Below are positions 24,878 through 34,025 of a stretch of DNA of 51,251 nucleotides, one piece after another; position 1 is the stretch's first letter; each line of letters begins with the position of its first letter. The stretch is from DATFES01 sp035457725 (lineage in GTDB: Bacteria; Pseudomonadota; Alphaproteobacteria; CACIAM-22H2): NCBI GenBank assembly GCA_035457725.1, contig DATIBC010000025.1:1-51251 (forward strand), read 5' to 3'. A program made the translations under genes and the position numbers. Below the pieces are notes generated by a model. It did not search any database. It saw only the letters and a program-made list of their open reading frames with translations, and was not told where the DNA came from.

Positions 24878-26329
24878 ATGGCGACCAACGTGCTGAAGAC
24901 ACCGCCCAAGGCGACGCTCGACCGCATCAAGGCGATTGTCGGGGCCAAGGGTTTTGTCGACGATCCGGCCGCGATGGCGCCGTATCTGCGCGAGGATCGC
25001 GGACTTTATGATGGGCGCGCGGCGTTGGTCGTCCGCCCGCAGGCGACCGATGAAGTGGCCGGCGTGGTCGAAGCGTGCGCCGAGACCGGCATCGCGATCG
25101 TCCCGCAAGGCGGTAACACCAGCTTGTGCGGCGCCGGCGTGCCGCACGAGCATGGCGGTGAGATCGTCCTCAGCCTGTCGCGAATGAACCGCGTGCGCGA
25201 CGTCGACGCGCTCAATTATACGATCACCGTCGAAAGCGGATGCATCCTGGCCAATGTCCAGCACGCTGCGGAGGCCGCCGACCGCCTCTTCCCGTTGAGC
25301 CTCGCGGCCGAGGGCACCTGCCAGATCGGCGGCAATCTATCGACCAATGCTGGCGGTATTTCGGTCTTGCGCTACGGCATGGCGCGCGATCTGGTGCTGG
25401 GCTTGGAGGTCGTGCTGCCGGACGGCCGGGTGTGGAACGGCCTCAGGAGCCTGCGCAAGGACAACACCGGTTACGACCTCAAGCAGCTATTCATCGGCGC
25501 CGAGGGAACGCTCGGAATCATCACCGCCGCGGTGCTGAAGCTGTTCGCGCGACCGCGCGAGGTCGAAACCGCCTTCGTCGCGGTGCGCGATCCGACGGCG
25601 GCGATCGAACTCCTGGCGCGCGCGCGCAGCGGCAGCGGCGACACGGTGACGGCCTTCGAACTGATCGGCCGGACGCCGCTCGAAATGGTGCTCGAGCACA
25701 TTTCGGGCGCAGTGGACCCGCTTGCCCGTCCGCATGCATGGTACGTCCTGATCGAACTCGCGAGCGGTGAGACCGGCGGCGGGCTCAGGGCGAGCTTGGA
25801 GGCCGTACTGGCGGCGGCGATGGAGGACGGTCTTGTCGACGATGCAACGATCGCCGCCAATGCGCAGCAGGCCAAGGCGCTGTGGCGACTGCGCGAGACC
25901 ATCAACGAGGCGCAGAAGCCGGAGGGCGGTAGCATCAAGCACGACGTTTCGGTGCCGGTTTCGAGAGTGCCGGACTTCATCGCCCGCGCCACGGCGGCCT
26001 GCGAGGCGCGGCTGCCCGGCATCCGTCCGGTCGCTTTCGGACATGTCGGCGATGGCAATATCCACTTCAACTTGAGCCAGCCTTCCGCCATCGCCAGGCA
26101 AGGGGTGCCGCGCGCCGACTTCCTCGCCCGGTGGCGCGAATTCAACCGCATCGTCCATGACATCGTCGCCGACCTCGACGGCTCGATCTCGGCCGAGCAC
26201 GGAATCGGCCGTCTCAAACGCGAGGAGCTTGCCCACTACAAGCCTGCGGTCGAAATCGAGCTGATGCGGACGCTCAAACGCGCCCTCGATCCCAAGAACA
26301 TCATGAACCCTGGAAAGGTCGTCCCATGA
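24878..26329 (+). CDS. FAD-binding oxidoreductase, D-2-hydroxyglutarate/D-lactate dehydrogenase type
   Basis: A 483-residue flavoprotein of the FAD-linked oxidase family (GlcD/D-2-hydroxyacid dehydrogenase). Seen: FAD-binding PCMH domain with VVRPQATDEVAGVVEAC, VPQGGNTSLCGAGVP, GGNLSTNAGGISVLRYG and FIGAEGTLGIITAAVLKLF; the C-terminal domain has the substrate-site pattern KHDVSVPVSRVPDF, FGHVGDGNIHFN and SAEHGIGRLKREEL, with the catalytic and metal-binding His residues. The length fits. It is co-transcribed with the acyl-CoA dehydrogenase gene, overlapping it by 4 bases, which suggests a shared oxidation route feeding electrons to ETF or quinone. Confidence 0.92.
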   Translation: MATNVLKTPPKATLDRIKAIVGAKGFVDDPAAMAPYLREDRGLYDGRAALVVRPQATDEVAGVVEACAETGIAIVPQGGNTSLCGAGVPHEHGGEIVLSLSRMNRVRDVDALNYTITVESGCILANVQHAAEAADRLFPLSLAAEGTCQIGGNLSTNAGGISVLRYGMARDLVLGLEVVLPDGRVWNGLRSLRKDNTGYDLKQLFIGAEGTLGIITAAVLKLFARPREVETAFVAVRDPTAAIELLARARSGSGDTVTAFELIGRTPLEMVLEHISGAVDPLARPHAWYVLIELASGETGGGLRASLEAVLAAAMEDGLVDDATIAANAQQAKALWRLRETINEAQKPEGGSIKHDVSVPVSRVPDFIARATAACEARLPGIRPVAFGHVGDGNIHFNLSQPSAIARQGVPRADFLARWREFNRIVHDIVADLDGSISAEHGIGRLKREELAHYKPAVEIELMRTLKRALDPKNIMNPGKVVP

Positions 26330-28116
26330 GCGGCTACATCGCTCCGGTTCAGGAGATGCGCTTCGTGCTCGAGGAGGTCGCCGGGCTGGCCGATCTGGCG
26401 GCGCTGCCGGGCGGCGAAAACGCCGCGCCCGATCTGGTGGCCCAAGTGCTCGACGAAGCCGGAAAGTTCGCCTCCCAAGTCCTGGCGCCGCTGAACCGGG
26501 TTGGCGACGTCGAAGGGGCGGTGCTCGAAAACGGGGTGGTCCGGACCGCGCCCGGATTTAAGGACGCCTATAAGCAATGGGTCGCCGCTGGCTGGAACAG
26601 CGTCCCGTTCGACCCCGATCATGGCGGCGGCGGATTGCCGTGGGTTGTGGCGACGGCGGTCAACGAAATGTGGCAGGCATCGAACATGAGCTTCGCGCTG
26701 ATGCCGCTCTTGACCCAGGGCGCGATCGAGCTCCTGGCCGAGCACGGCAGCCGGGACCAGAAGCGCCTCTACCTTGCAAAGATGATTGCCGGCGAATGGG
26801 GCGGAACGATGAACTTGACCGAGCCCAGCGCCGGCTCGGATGTCGGGGCGTTGCGCACCCGCGCGATTCCTGCCGACGGCCATTACAAGATCATCGGCCA
26901 GAAAATCTTCATCACCTACGGCGAGCAGGACTGGACCGACAACATCGTCCATCTCGTGCTGGCCCGCACGCCCAACGCGCCGCCCGGACCGAAGGGCATC
27001 TCGCTGTTCATCGTTCCAAAGTTCGCGGTCGAGCCCGATGGGCAGCTTGGGCCGCGCAACGACCTGCGCTGCGTTTCGCTCGAACACAAACTTGGCATCA
27101 ACGCTTCGCCGACTTGCGTCATGGCCTATGGCGACGGCGGTGGCGCCATCGGGTTTCTGGTCGGGGAGGAAAATCGCGGTCTCGAGTACATGTTCACCAT
27201 GATGAACAACGCCCGCCTCAATGTCGGGCTGCAAGGGGTGGCGATCGCCGATCGCGCCTATCAGCAGGCGCGCGATTTCGCCCGTACCCGCCTGCAAAGC
27301 CGCGAGTTGGGGAGCCCGGATCCCAACCCGGCGCCGATCATCCGCCATCCCGACGTTCGCCGGATGCTGCTCACCATGCGCGCGCAATCCGAAGCGGCGC
27401 GCGCGCTGGCCTACTCGGCCATGGTTTCGCTCGATCTGGCCAAGCGCCATACCGATCCCGCCGAGCGCGGCCGTCACCAGGCGCGCGTCGACATCCTTAC
27501 GCCCGTGGTGAAAGCTTGGTCGACCGACGTCGGGGTGGAAGTCGCCTCGCTCGGCATCCAGGTGCATGGCGGGATGGGTTTCATCGAGGAGACCGGGGCC
27601 GCCCAGCACTATCGCGATGCCCGCATCGCGCCGATCTACGAAGGCACCAACGGCATCCAGGCCAATGACCTGGTATTTCGCAAGCTCGGCCGCGACCGCG
27701 GCGCGGCAGCGGCGGCTTTTTTCGCCGAAGTGGCGGCGTTCGACGTCGCGTTGGCGAGCGCCTCGGGTGACGATCTGGCGGCCATCCGCCGTCAGCTTTC
27801 CGCCGGCCTCGCTTCCCTGCGACAGGCGACCGACTGGCTCGTCGCCACGCAGGCCCAGGAGCCGCGCGCGGCGGCGGCTGGCGCGGCCACTTACCTGCGG
27901 CTGTTCGGTCTCGTCGCCGGCGGTTACCTGATGGCCAAGAGCGCGCTCGCCGCCCAGGCGGCGCTCGGCGCCGGCGGCGACTCCGGCTTCTACCAGGCGA
28001 AAATCGCCTGCGCGCGCTTCTTCGCCGATCACCTTTTGGCGCAAGCGCCGTCGCTGGTCCATCCGGTCGTCGCCGGCGCTGCGAGCGTGCTGCGTCTCGA
28101 CGAAGATCGATTTTAA
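26326..28116 (+). CDS. Acyl-CoA dehydrogenase with C-terminal domain (DmdC-like)
   Basis: A 596-residue acyl-CoA dehydrogenase, longer than the usual 380-400 because of extra N- and C-terminal helical domains, as in the DmdC/3-methylthiopropanoyl-CoA dehydrogenase group. Seen: MNLTEPSAGSDVGALRTRA, KIFITYGEQD, ISLFIVPKF, LGINASPTCVMAYGDGGG, HGGMGFIEETGAAQHYRDARI, and IYEGTNGIQANDL with the catalytic Glu region. FAD-dependent, electrons to ETF. The ATG at 26326 overlaps the upstream TGA in ATGA. Substrate is not certain; a medium or branched acyl-CoA is equally possible. Confidence 0.92.
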   Translation: MSGYIAPVQEMRFVLEEVAGLADLAALPGGENAAPDLVAQVLDEAGKFASQVLAPLNRVGDVEGAVLENGVVRTAPGFKDAYKQWVAAGWNSVPFDPDHGGGGLPWVVATAVNEMWQASNMSFALMPLLTQGAIELLAEHGSRDQKRLYLAKMIAGEWGGTMNLTEPSAGSDVGALRTRAIPADGHYKIIGQKIFITYGEQDWTDNIVHLVLARTPNAPPGPKGISLFIVPKFAVEPDGQLGPRNDLRCVSLEHKLGINASPTCVMAYGDGGGAIGFLVGEENRGLEYMFTMMNNARLNVGLQGVAIADRAYQQARDFARTRLQSRELGSPDPNPAPIIRHPDVRRMLLTMRAQSEAARALAYSAMVSLDLAKRHTDPAERGRHQARVDILTPVVKAWSTDVGVEVASLGIQVHGGMGFIEETGAAQHYRDARIAPIYEGTNGIQANDLVFRKLGRDRGAAAAAFFAEVAAFDVALASASGDDLAAIRRQLSAGLASLRQATDWLVATQAQEPRAAAAGAATYLRLFGLVAGGYLMAKSALAAQAALGAGGDSGFYQAKIACARFFADHLLAQAPSLVHPVVAGAASVLRLDEDRF

Positions 28117-28144
28117 GCCGCTCTTAACCTCGTCGCGCCATCTT

Positions 28145-28167
28145 GTGGTGCGCGTCGCGTGCGCCAC
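28145..28167 (+). promoter_or_regulatory. Hairpin after the acyl-CoA dehydrogenase gene
   Basis: A 10-bp stem with two G-T pairs and a TCG loop, 28 bases after the stop. No T-run follows directly, so its role as terminator is doubtful. Confidence 0.35.
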
Positions 28168-28204
28168 GCTGACGAAGATTCTTGGCGCGTGGGCCAATTT
28201 TTTC

Positions 28205-28233
28205 TTGCAAAGCGACTCGATTGGTCCCAAATA
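28205..28233 (+). promoter_or_regulatory. Weak candidate promoter of speH-speE
   Basis: TTGCAA (28205-28210), 17-base spacer, CAAATA (28228-28233). The -10 box is poor. It would give a leader of about 40 bases before the speH ATG. Confidence 0.25.
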
Positions 28234-28280
28234 GCGATGCTTGTACATCGGCCCTTCCTTTCAGGGGGATAGCACGAGAG

Positions 28281-28798
28281 ATGGCAAGCAAGGGTTCTGT
28301 CGCCAAGTTGGGCGTTGTGACTGGAGGACGTCGCGGCGAGGCGGCACCGAAGGCAAAGGCGGGGACCGCAACGCAAGTGCAGCCCGTTCTGGTGGCGCGG
28401 CCCGAGGCCGACGCCGCAGCGAAGGATTACAAGGATTACTTCGTCGAGCGTAACGGTCTACGCTTCGCCGGCACGCACCTGATCGTCGAGTTGTGGGACG
28501 CCAAGAACCTCGACAATCTCGAGATCGCCGATCGCGCCATGCGCGAGGCCGCGGCGGCGGCCGGCGCCACGGTCCTACACGTGCACCTGCACCATTTTCA
28601 GCCGAATGGCGGGTTGACCGGCGTGGCGGTGCTGGCGGAAAGCCACATCTCCATTCACACTTGGCCGGAGCGGCGCTATGCCGCGCTCGACATCTTTATG
28701 TGCGGCGCGTGCGACCCTTATAAGTCGATCCCGGTCATCCGCCAGGCATTCGAGCCCGGCGCGGTGCAGCTCGTCGAGCAACGCCGCGGAGTGATGGC

Positions 28799-28802
<4 letters not shown>
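28281..28802 (+). CDS. speH: S-adenosylmethionine decarboxylase proenzyme (SpeH type)
   Basis: A 173-residue class Ib AdoMet decarboxylase, which makes the aminopropyl donor for spermidine. The proenzyme self-cleaves to form a pyruvoyl group; the site is Glu120-Ser121 in LAESHISIHTWPE. The conserved His126 region and CGACDP (141-146) with the catalytic Cys follow. Bacterial SpeH is usually 115-140 residues; here about 55 residues of Lys/Ala-rich, low-complexity sequence precede the domain (GTHLIVELWD begins near 64). The domain may also start at an internal codon, but none has a better ribosome site. It overlaps speE in GTGA. Confidence 0.9.
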
Positions 28803-29665
<863 letters not shown>

Positions 29666-29719
29666 GGCGATAGTCGCTCAATACACTGAGCGCGTCGATG
29701 CATCGCGGACGGGCACGCA

Positions 29720-29790
29720 CCTCGTCCTTCGACAAGCTCAGGACGAGGATGATGAAAGAAGCTCTCGTGGTGAGCTTGTCGAACCACGAG
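29720..29790. repeat. Palindromic intergenic element, unit 3
   Basis: The best-preserved copy: left arm CCTCGTCCTTCGACAAGCTC (29720-29739) followed by AGGACGAGG, right arm GTGAGCTTGTCGAACCAC (29769-29786), with an A-rich middle. Both arms can fold on themselves and with each other. It lies in the 253-base gap after speE. Confidence 0.8.
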
Positions 29791-29918
29791 GGCGCGGAGC
29801 GCGAATACACCTGAGTGGATCATACCTTGGGCGGCGAAGCGTCTCGTGCCGCCAATTGCATCGACTGGCTGGCCTTCATAGATTGGCGCGTGTGATGAAG
29901 GGCATCGAGGACACGTCG

Positions 29919-30980
29919 ATGAACGCCGGTGACACACCCGATTCGCTGAATGCCGCGGCAGCCCCGATGCGCTTCTCGGTCTTCTCGGTCCAGGACCACC
30001 ATCCGAGTCTGCCGCGTACGGTGCCCGAACTCTACGCCCAGGTGGTCCGCCAGGCGCAACTCGCCGAGGCGCTCGGCTATGATACTTACTTTTCGGCCGA
30101 GCATCATTTTCACGAATACGGCGCGGTACCCAACCCGGCGGTGATTCTGACGGCGATCGCCCAGAACACCAAGCGTATTCGCCTCGGCTCGGCGGTGGCG
30201 ATCCTGCCGTTTCATCACCCGCTGACCGTGGCGGAGAACTACGCCATGGTCGACGTCTTGTCGGGCGGCCGGCTCGTGCTCGGTGTCGGCTCGGGCTATC
30301 TGCGCCACGAGTTCGACGGCTATGCGCTCGATCCAGCGGAGAAGCGGGAGCGCTTCGACGAGGCGCTTGCGATCGTCAAGCGGGCGCTCGCCGGCGAGCC
30401 GGTGTCGTGCAGCAGCGCGCGGTTCGCGCTCGATAAGGTGCGGATCAACGTGCTGCCGCTGCAGAAGCCGACGCCGCCGATCTATGTCGCGGTGCTTCGT
30501 CGCGAGGCGGTCTACCATGTCGGGCGACAGGGCCACTCGATCATGTGCGTGCCCTACGCCTCGGTCGATCGCCTCGCCGATGTCGGCGAGATGGCGCGCG
30601 AGTTCGCCAAGGGCGCGGCCGACGCCGGCGTTCCCGCCGGCGACAGCTTATGGGCGTTCCACACTCACGTCGCCGACAGCGACGACGATTGCCGCCGCGA
30701 CGCCGCTGAAGCGTTCGATCTCTATGTCCGCACGCGCCTTTACGCCAAGCAGCAGACTTACGCCGACATCCTGCGCTCCGGCCTTGGGCTGTTCGGCTCG
30801 GTGGAGCGCGTCGCTAACAAGCTGGTCGAGCTCCACGCCATGGGGGTTCGCCATGTACTGGCGCTGAGCGATTTCGGCGCCATGCCCGAACCGCTTGTCC
30901 ATCGCTCGATGCGTCTCCTGGCTCGCGAAGTCATGCCCCGCGTTGCCGCGCGCCTCACCCGGACAGTCGAGGTACGATGA
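29919..30980 (+). CDS. LLM class flavin-dependent oxidoreductase (luciferase-like)
   Basis: A 353-residue protein of the bacterial luciferase-like TIM-barrel family, using reduced FMN or F420 to oxidise or reduce small substrates. Seen: MRFSVFSVQDHHPSLP, QLAEALGYDTYFSAEHHF, AQNTKRIRLGSAVAILPFHHPL, VAENYAMVDVLSGGRLVLGVGSG (as the core VDVLSGGRLVLGVGSG), and GSVERVANKL near the end. I chose the ATG at 29919 with GAGGA 8 bases upstream; 29895 and 29967 are alternatives. Its 3' end overlaps the converging TRAP permease gene by 26 bases. Substrate is unknown. Confidence 0.9.
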   Translation: MNAGDTPDSLNAAAAPMRFSVFSVQDHHPSLPRTVPELYAQVVRQAQLAEALGYDTYFSAEHHFHEYGAVPNPAVILTAIAQNTKRIRLGSAVAILPFHHPLTVAENYAMVDVLSGGRLVLGVGSGYLRHEFDGYALDPAEKRERFDEALAIVKRALAGEPVSCSSARFALDKVRINVLPLQKPTPPIYVAVLRREAVYHVGRQGHSIMCVPYASVDRLADVGEMAREFAKGAADAGVPAGDSLWAFHTHVADSDDDCRRDAAEAFDLYVRTRLYAKQQTYADILRSGLGLFGSVERVANKLVELHAMGVRHVLALSDFGAMPEPLVHRSMRLLAREVMPRVAARLTRTVEVR

Positions 30981-32253
30981 GGGCTATCGCCGGGAAAAGG
31001 ACGATGATGGCGAGCCGCAACACGTCGGCGATAACGAAGGGCGCGATCCATCGATAGAGCGTGCCGACCGGGATCGACAGAACCGATTGCACGACGAATA
31101 AGTTCATGCCGACGGGGGGACTGATCAAGCCAAGCTCGACGACCATGACGATGACGACGCCGAACCAGATCGGATCGTAGCCGAGGCCGACGACCAGCGG
31201 AAAGAAGATCGGCACCGTCATGAGGATCATCGACAATTCCTCGAAGAAGGTGCCGAGCACGACATAGAGCAGGCAGATCGCGGTGATGACGACGAGCGGT
31301 TCGACGCCGAAGCTGGTCACCGCGCCTTGCAGCGCGCGCGGCAGGCCGCCGAAGTTCATCAGGGCGGAGAACAGCAGCGCGCCGATGAGTATCGCGAACA
31401 GCGTCGCGGAGATGCGCGCCGTCTCGACCGCGCAATCGAGAACCGCGCGCCACGACAACGCGCGACGCCACAGCGCGAAGAGAAATGCGCCGCAGGCGCC
31501 CACGCCGGCAGCCTCGGTGGCGGTGAAGGCGCCGAGGTAAAGGCCGCCGATTATGAGGATAAACAAAGCGACGACCGGCCCAACGCGTGTAAGAAGGCGA
31601 GACCGTTCGGCCCACGAGGAGCGCTCGGCGCGTGGCCCTACCGCCGGGTCGCGCCACACCAGGAACTGGATCGTCAGCGCATAAAGCACGATGGCCAGCA
31701 ATCCCGGCAGGATGCCGGCGAGAAACAGCTTGCCTACGTTGGTCGAGGTCATGATGCCGTAGAGCACCATGATCACCGACGGTGGGATGAGGATGCCGAG
31801 CGTGCCGCCGGCGCAGATCGAAGCGCTGGCAAGACCGGGATGATAGCCGTAGGCGCGCATCGACGGATACGCCACCTTGGACATCGTCGCCGAGGTGGCG
31901 ATCGCCGAACCGCACACCGCGGCGAAGCCGCCGCACGCGACCACCGTCGCCATGGCGAGGCCACCGCGTCGATGGCCAAGGAAGGCATTGCACACCGCGT
32001 AAAGATCGGCCGAAATGCCCGCCCGGGCGACGAATACGCCCATCAGCACGAACATCGGTACCACCGACAGTTCGTAGCTCATCGTGTTGGAGACGGGAAT
32101 CTGGCCGAGCATGGCGAAGGCTGGCGTCAGCCCCAGCTGAAGCATGATCCCGCCGACGCCGATGAGCATCATGGCGAAGGCGATCGGCACGCCGATCACC
32201 ATCAAAATCGTCAGCGCGGCAAAGGCGAAGAGCGCCGTTTCCCAGGGGCTCAT
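30955..32253 (-). CDS. TRAP transporter large permease (DctM family), second system
   Basis: A 432-residue hydrophobic inner-membrane protein with about 12 segments. Family features: GVPIAFAMMLIGVGG, GGTLGILIPPSVIMVLYGI, AFTATEAAGVGACGAF and ISPPVGMNLFVVQSV. Length is at the DctM norm (about 425). The ATG at 32253 overlaps the small permease stop by 4 bases (ATGA). It is the last gene of the TRAP set and overlaps the LLM gene tail on the other strand. Confidence 0.93.
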   Translation of the reverse strand: MSPWETALFAFAALTILMVIGVPIAFAMMLIGVGGIMLQLGLTPAFAMLGQIPVSNTMSYELSVVPMFVLMGVFVARAGISADLYAVCNAFLGHRRGGLAMATVVACGGFAAVCGSAIATSATMSKVAYPSMRAYGYHPGLASASICAGGTLGILIPPSVIMVLYGIMTSTNVGKLFLAGILPGLLAIVLYALTIQFLVWRDPAVGPRAERSSWAERSRLLTRVGPVVALFILIIGGLYLGAFTATEAAGVGACGAFLFALWRRALSWRAVLDCAVETARISATLFAILIGALLFSALMNFGGLPRALQGAVTSFGVEPLVVITAICLLYVVLGTFFEELSMILMTVPIFFPLVVGLGYDPIWFGVVIVMVVELGLISPPVGMNLFVVQSVLSIPVGTLYRWIAPFVIADVLRLAIIVLFPAIALIVPRLSG

Positions 32254-32801
32254 CGCGGCGTGGCGCCGGCGCGCGCGGCCCTGAGCGCGATCCAGGCCGA
32301 ATAGAAAAAGACGACGACGGAGACGGCAAGCAGTGCCGCCATCGCCCAGGCGATGTACCCGCGCCCCACGCCCAGCACCAGCGTCACCTCGCCGCTGGCG
32401 ACGAGCGTGTTGCCGCGCAGCAAGACGCGCCACGCCATGAAAGCCGCGACGACGCCGCACACCAGGTCGCCGAACGCCGCCTGCAAGCAGCGGGCACGAT
32501 AGCCGAGCGCCTTCTCGAGAAAATTCACCGCGATGTGCTCCCGGCGCGCGGTGGCGAGCGGCATCCCGGCGAAGATCACCAGGCCCATCATGATCTCGGT
32601 GAACTCGAACGCGCCGGGCAGCGGCCGGTTGAGAAAATAGCGGCCGGCGACGTCGACGCTGGTCACCAGCATCATGAACAAGATCATCGCCGCCGCGCCA
32701 TGGGCGAGCCACCGCCCGGGCGCGCCCAACGACACTTGCGGCGGACCGTCGCCTCGGGCCGCCGCACCTTCGAACAGATCGCGCGGTGGCTCTTCAGCCA
32801 T
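32250..32801 (-). CDS. TRAP transporter small permease (DctQ family), second system
   Basis: A 183-residue inner-membrane protein with four hydrophobic segments. Family features: ILFMMLVTSVDVAGRYFLNR in the first membrane region, FEFTEIMMGLVIFAGMPLA, and EHIAVNFLEKALGYRA. It pairs with the large permease downstream. A palindromic repeat lies between it and the binding-protein gene. Confidence 0.9.
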   Translation of the reverse strand: MAEEPPRDLFEGAAARGDGPPQVSLGAPGRWLAHGAAAMILFMMLVTSVDVAGRYFLNRPLPGAFEFTEIMMGLVIFAGMPLATARREHIAVNFLEKALGYRARCLQAAFGDLVCGVVAAFMAWRVLLRGNTLVASGEVTLVLGVGRGYIAWAMAALLAVSVVVFFYSAWIALRAARAGATPR

Positions 32802-32868
32802 CGACGGGCCGTGCCGGCGTATTCCTCATTGGGTTCGGTTCTAGAAGTCGAAGGGCGAGGAAGAGAAT

Positions 32869-32937
32869 GCTCTTCACTCTGAGCCTGTCGAAGCGCGAGG
32901 TCACCACGCTCGCCCCTCGACATGCTCGGAGCGAGAA
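32869..32937. repeat. Palindromic intergenic element, unit 4
   Basis: Arms CTCTGAGCCTGTCGAAGCG and CCCCTCGACATGCTCGGAGCG, in the reverse order to the other units. It fills the 142-base gap between the binding-protein and small-permease genes of the second TRAP system, inside one transcription unit. Confidence 0.7.
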
Positions 32938-32943
32938 CCATGT

Positions 32944-33990
32944 TCACGGGATATTCACCCGCTTCTCGGCTCGGTACTGGACAGCCATTGCACGCGCGTA
33001 AGCCAGGATCTCGTCGCCCGGCAGGTTGCGCTTCTTGGCCTCGCCCAGCCACTCGTCCTCGAGCGTCTTCAGCATCTGCTTGGCCTTGGCGATCTCGGGC
33101 TCGGGCAACGTGAAGAAATTGACGCCATTCTTTTCGAGCGCCGCCTTGCCGAGATTGTCGCCATTAGTCCACGCCCAACCCGACAGCAGCGCGACGCCGA
33201 GCCCCGAGTGCTTCTCGACCGCGGCTTTCTGCGCCGGTGTCAGCGCGTTCCATTTGGCTTCGTTGAAGGCAAGCCAGAACGTGTCGGTGTAGAGCCCGCC
33301 GGGAAACCGCGTATTGCTTTTGATCACCGGCGTAATCTTGAAGAACTCGATCGACTCCAGCGGGAAGGTGATGCCGTCGGCGACGCCCGCCTGCATGGCC
33401 TGCTGCGCCTCGGTCGGCGGAAGCTGCACCGGCGTGCCGCCGAGCGCGGTGATGATGCGCCCGGTGACGTTGCCGCCGACGCGGACTTTCTTGCCCTTGA
33501 AATCGTCGATCGTCCGCACTGGTTCGCCGCGCATGTGGAGATAAGGTTCCGAATGCACCCATAGCCCGACCACCTTGGCGCCCTTGTGCTCGTTGTAGCG
33601 GCCGCCATAACGCTGATAGACGAGCCACGAGGCGGCGGCGCCCGCCCACGGATCGGGCGACATGAAGGGCAGGTCCATCACCTGCGTCATGGTGAAGCGG
33701 CCGGGATTGTGCCCCGACACGCCGTAGCCGACATCGACCACGCCGTTGACGACGAAGTCGAAATACTCCGGCGGCCGACCGACGGCCGATGTCATGATCT
33801 CGAATTTTAGCGTACCGCCGGTCTCCGCCTCGATTGCGCGCGCCCATGGCTCGACGATGCCGCGAACGATCAAATGGTGGGGCGGCAACCAGTTGCCGAT
33901 GCGCAATGTCGTTGTCTGCGCCTCGGCGCCCGGCGCTCCCACCACCAGCGCGGCGAGCGCCGCAGCTAGAAATCCCCATCTTGAAGTCAT
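32944..33990 (-). CDS. TRAP transporter substrate-binding protein (DctP family), second system
   Basis: A 348-residue periplasmic binding protein with a signal peptide (MTSRWGFLAAALAALVVGAP, cleavage near AEA-QT). Family features: LRIGNWLPPHHLIVRGIVEP, FKGKKVRVGG with the ligand-contact Arg, LPPTEAQQAMQAGVADGI, and FWLAFNEAKWNALTPAQKAAV. It is the DctP type common beside sugar-acid and hydroxyacid genes. I chose the ATG at 33990 with GGGGAGG 6 bases upstream. It follows the IlvD-like gene by 35 bases, so dehydratase and transporter probably share a transcript. Confidence 0.92.
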   Translation of the reverse strand: MTSRWGFLAAALAALVVGAPGAEAQTTTLRIGNWLPPHHLIVRGIVEPWARAIEAETGGTLKFEIMTSAVGRPPEYFDFVVNGVVDVGYGVSGHNPGRFTMTQVMDLPFMSPDPWAGAAASWLVYQRYGGRYNEHKGAKVVGLWVHSEPYLHMRGEPVRTIDDFKGKKVRVGGNVTGRIITALGGTPVQLPPTEAQQAMQAGVADGITFPLESIEFFKITPVIKSNTRFPGGLYTDTFWLAFNEAKWNALTPAQKAAVEKHSGLGVALLSGWAWTNGDNLGKAALEKNGVNFFTLPEPEIAKAKQMLKTLEDEWLGEAKKRNLPGDEILAYARAMAVQYRAEKRVNIP

Positions 33991-34025
33991 CGAACCCTCC
34001 CCTTCAACAAGACCAGGAATGATCA

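Noticed and set aside
26236..28248. 670-residue minus-strand open frame
   Set aside because: Antisense to the acyl-CoA dehydrogenase; a high-GC artefact.
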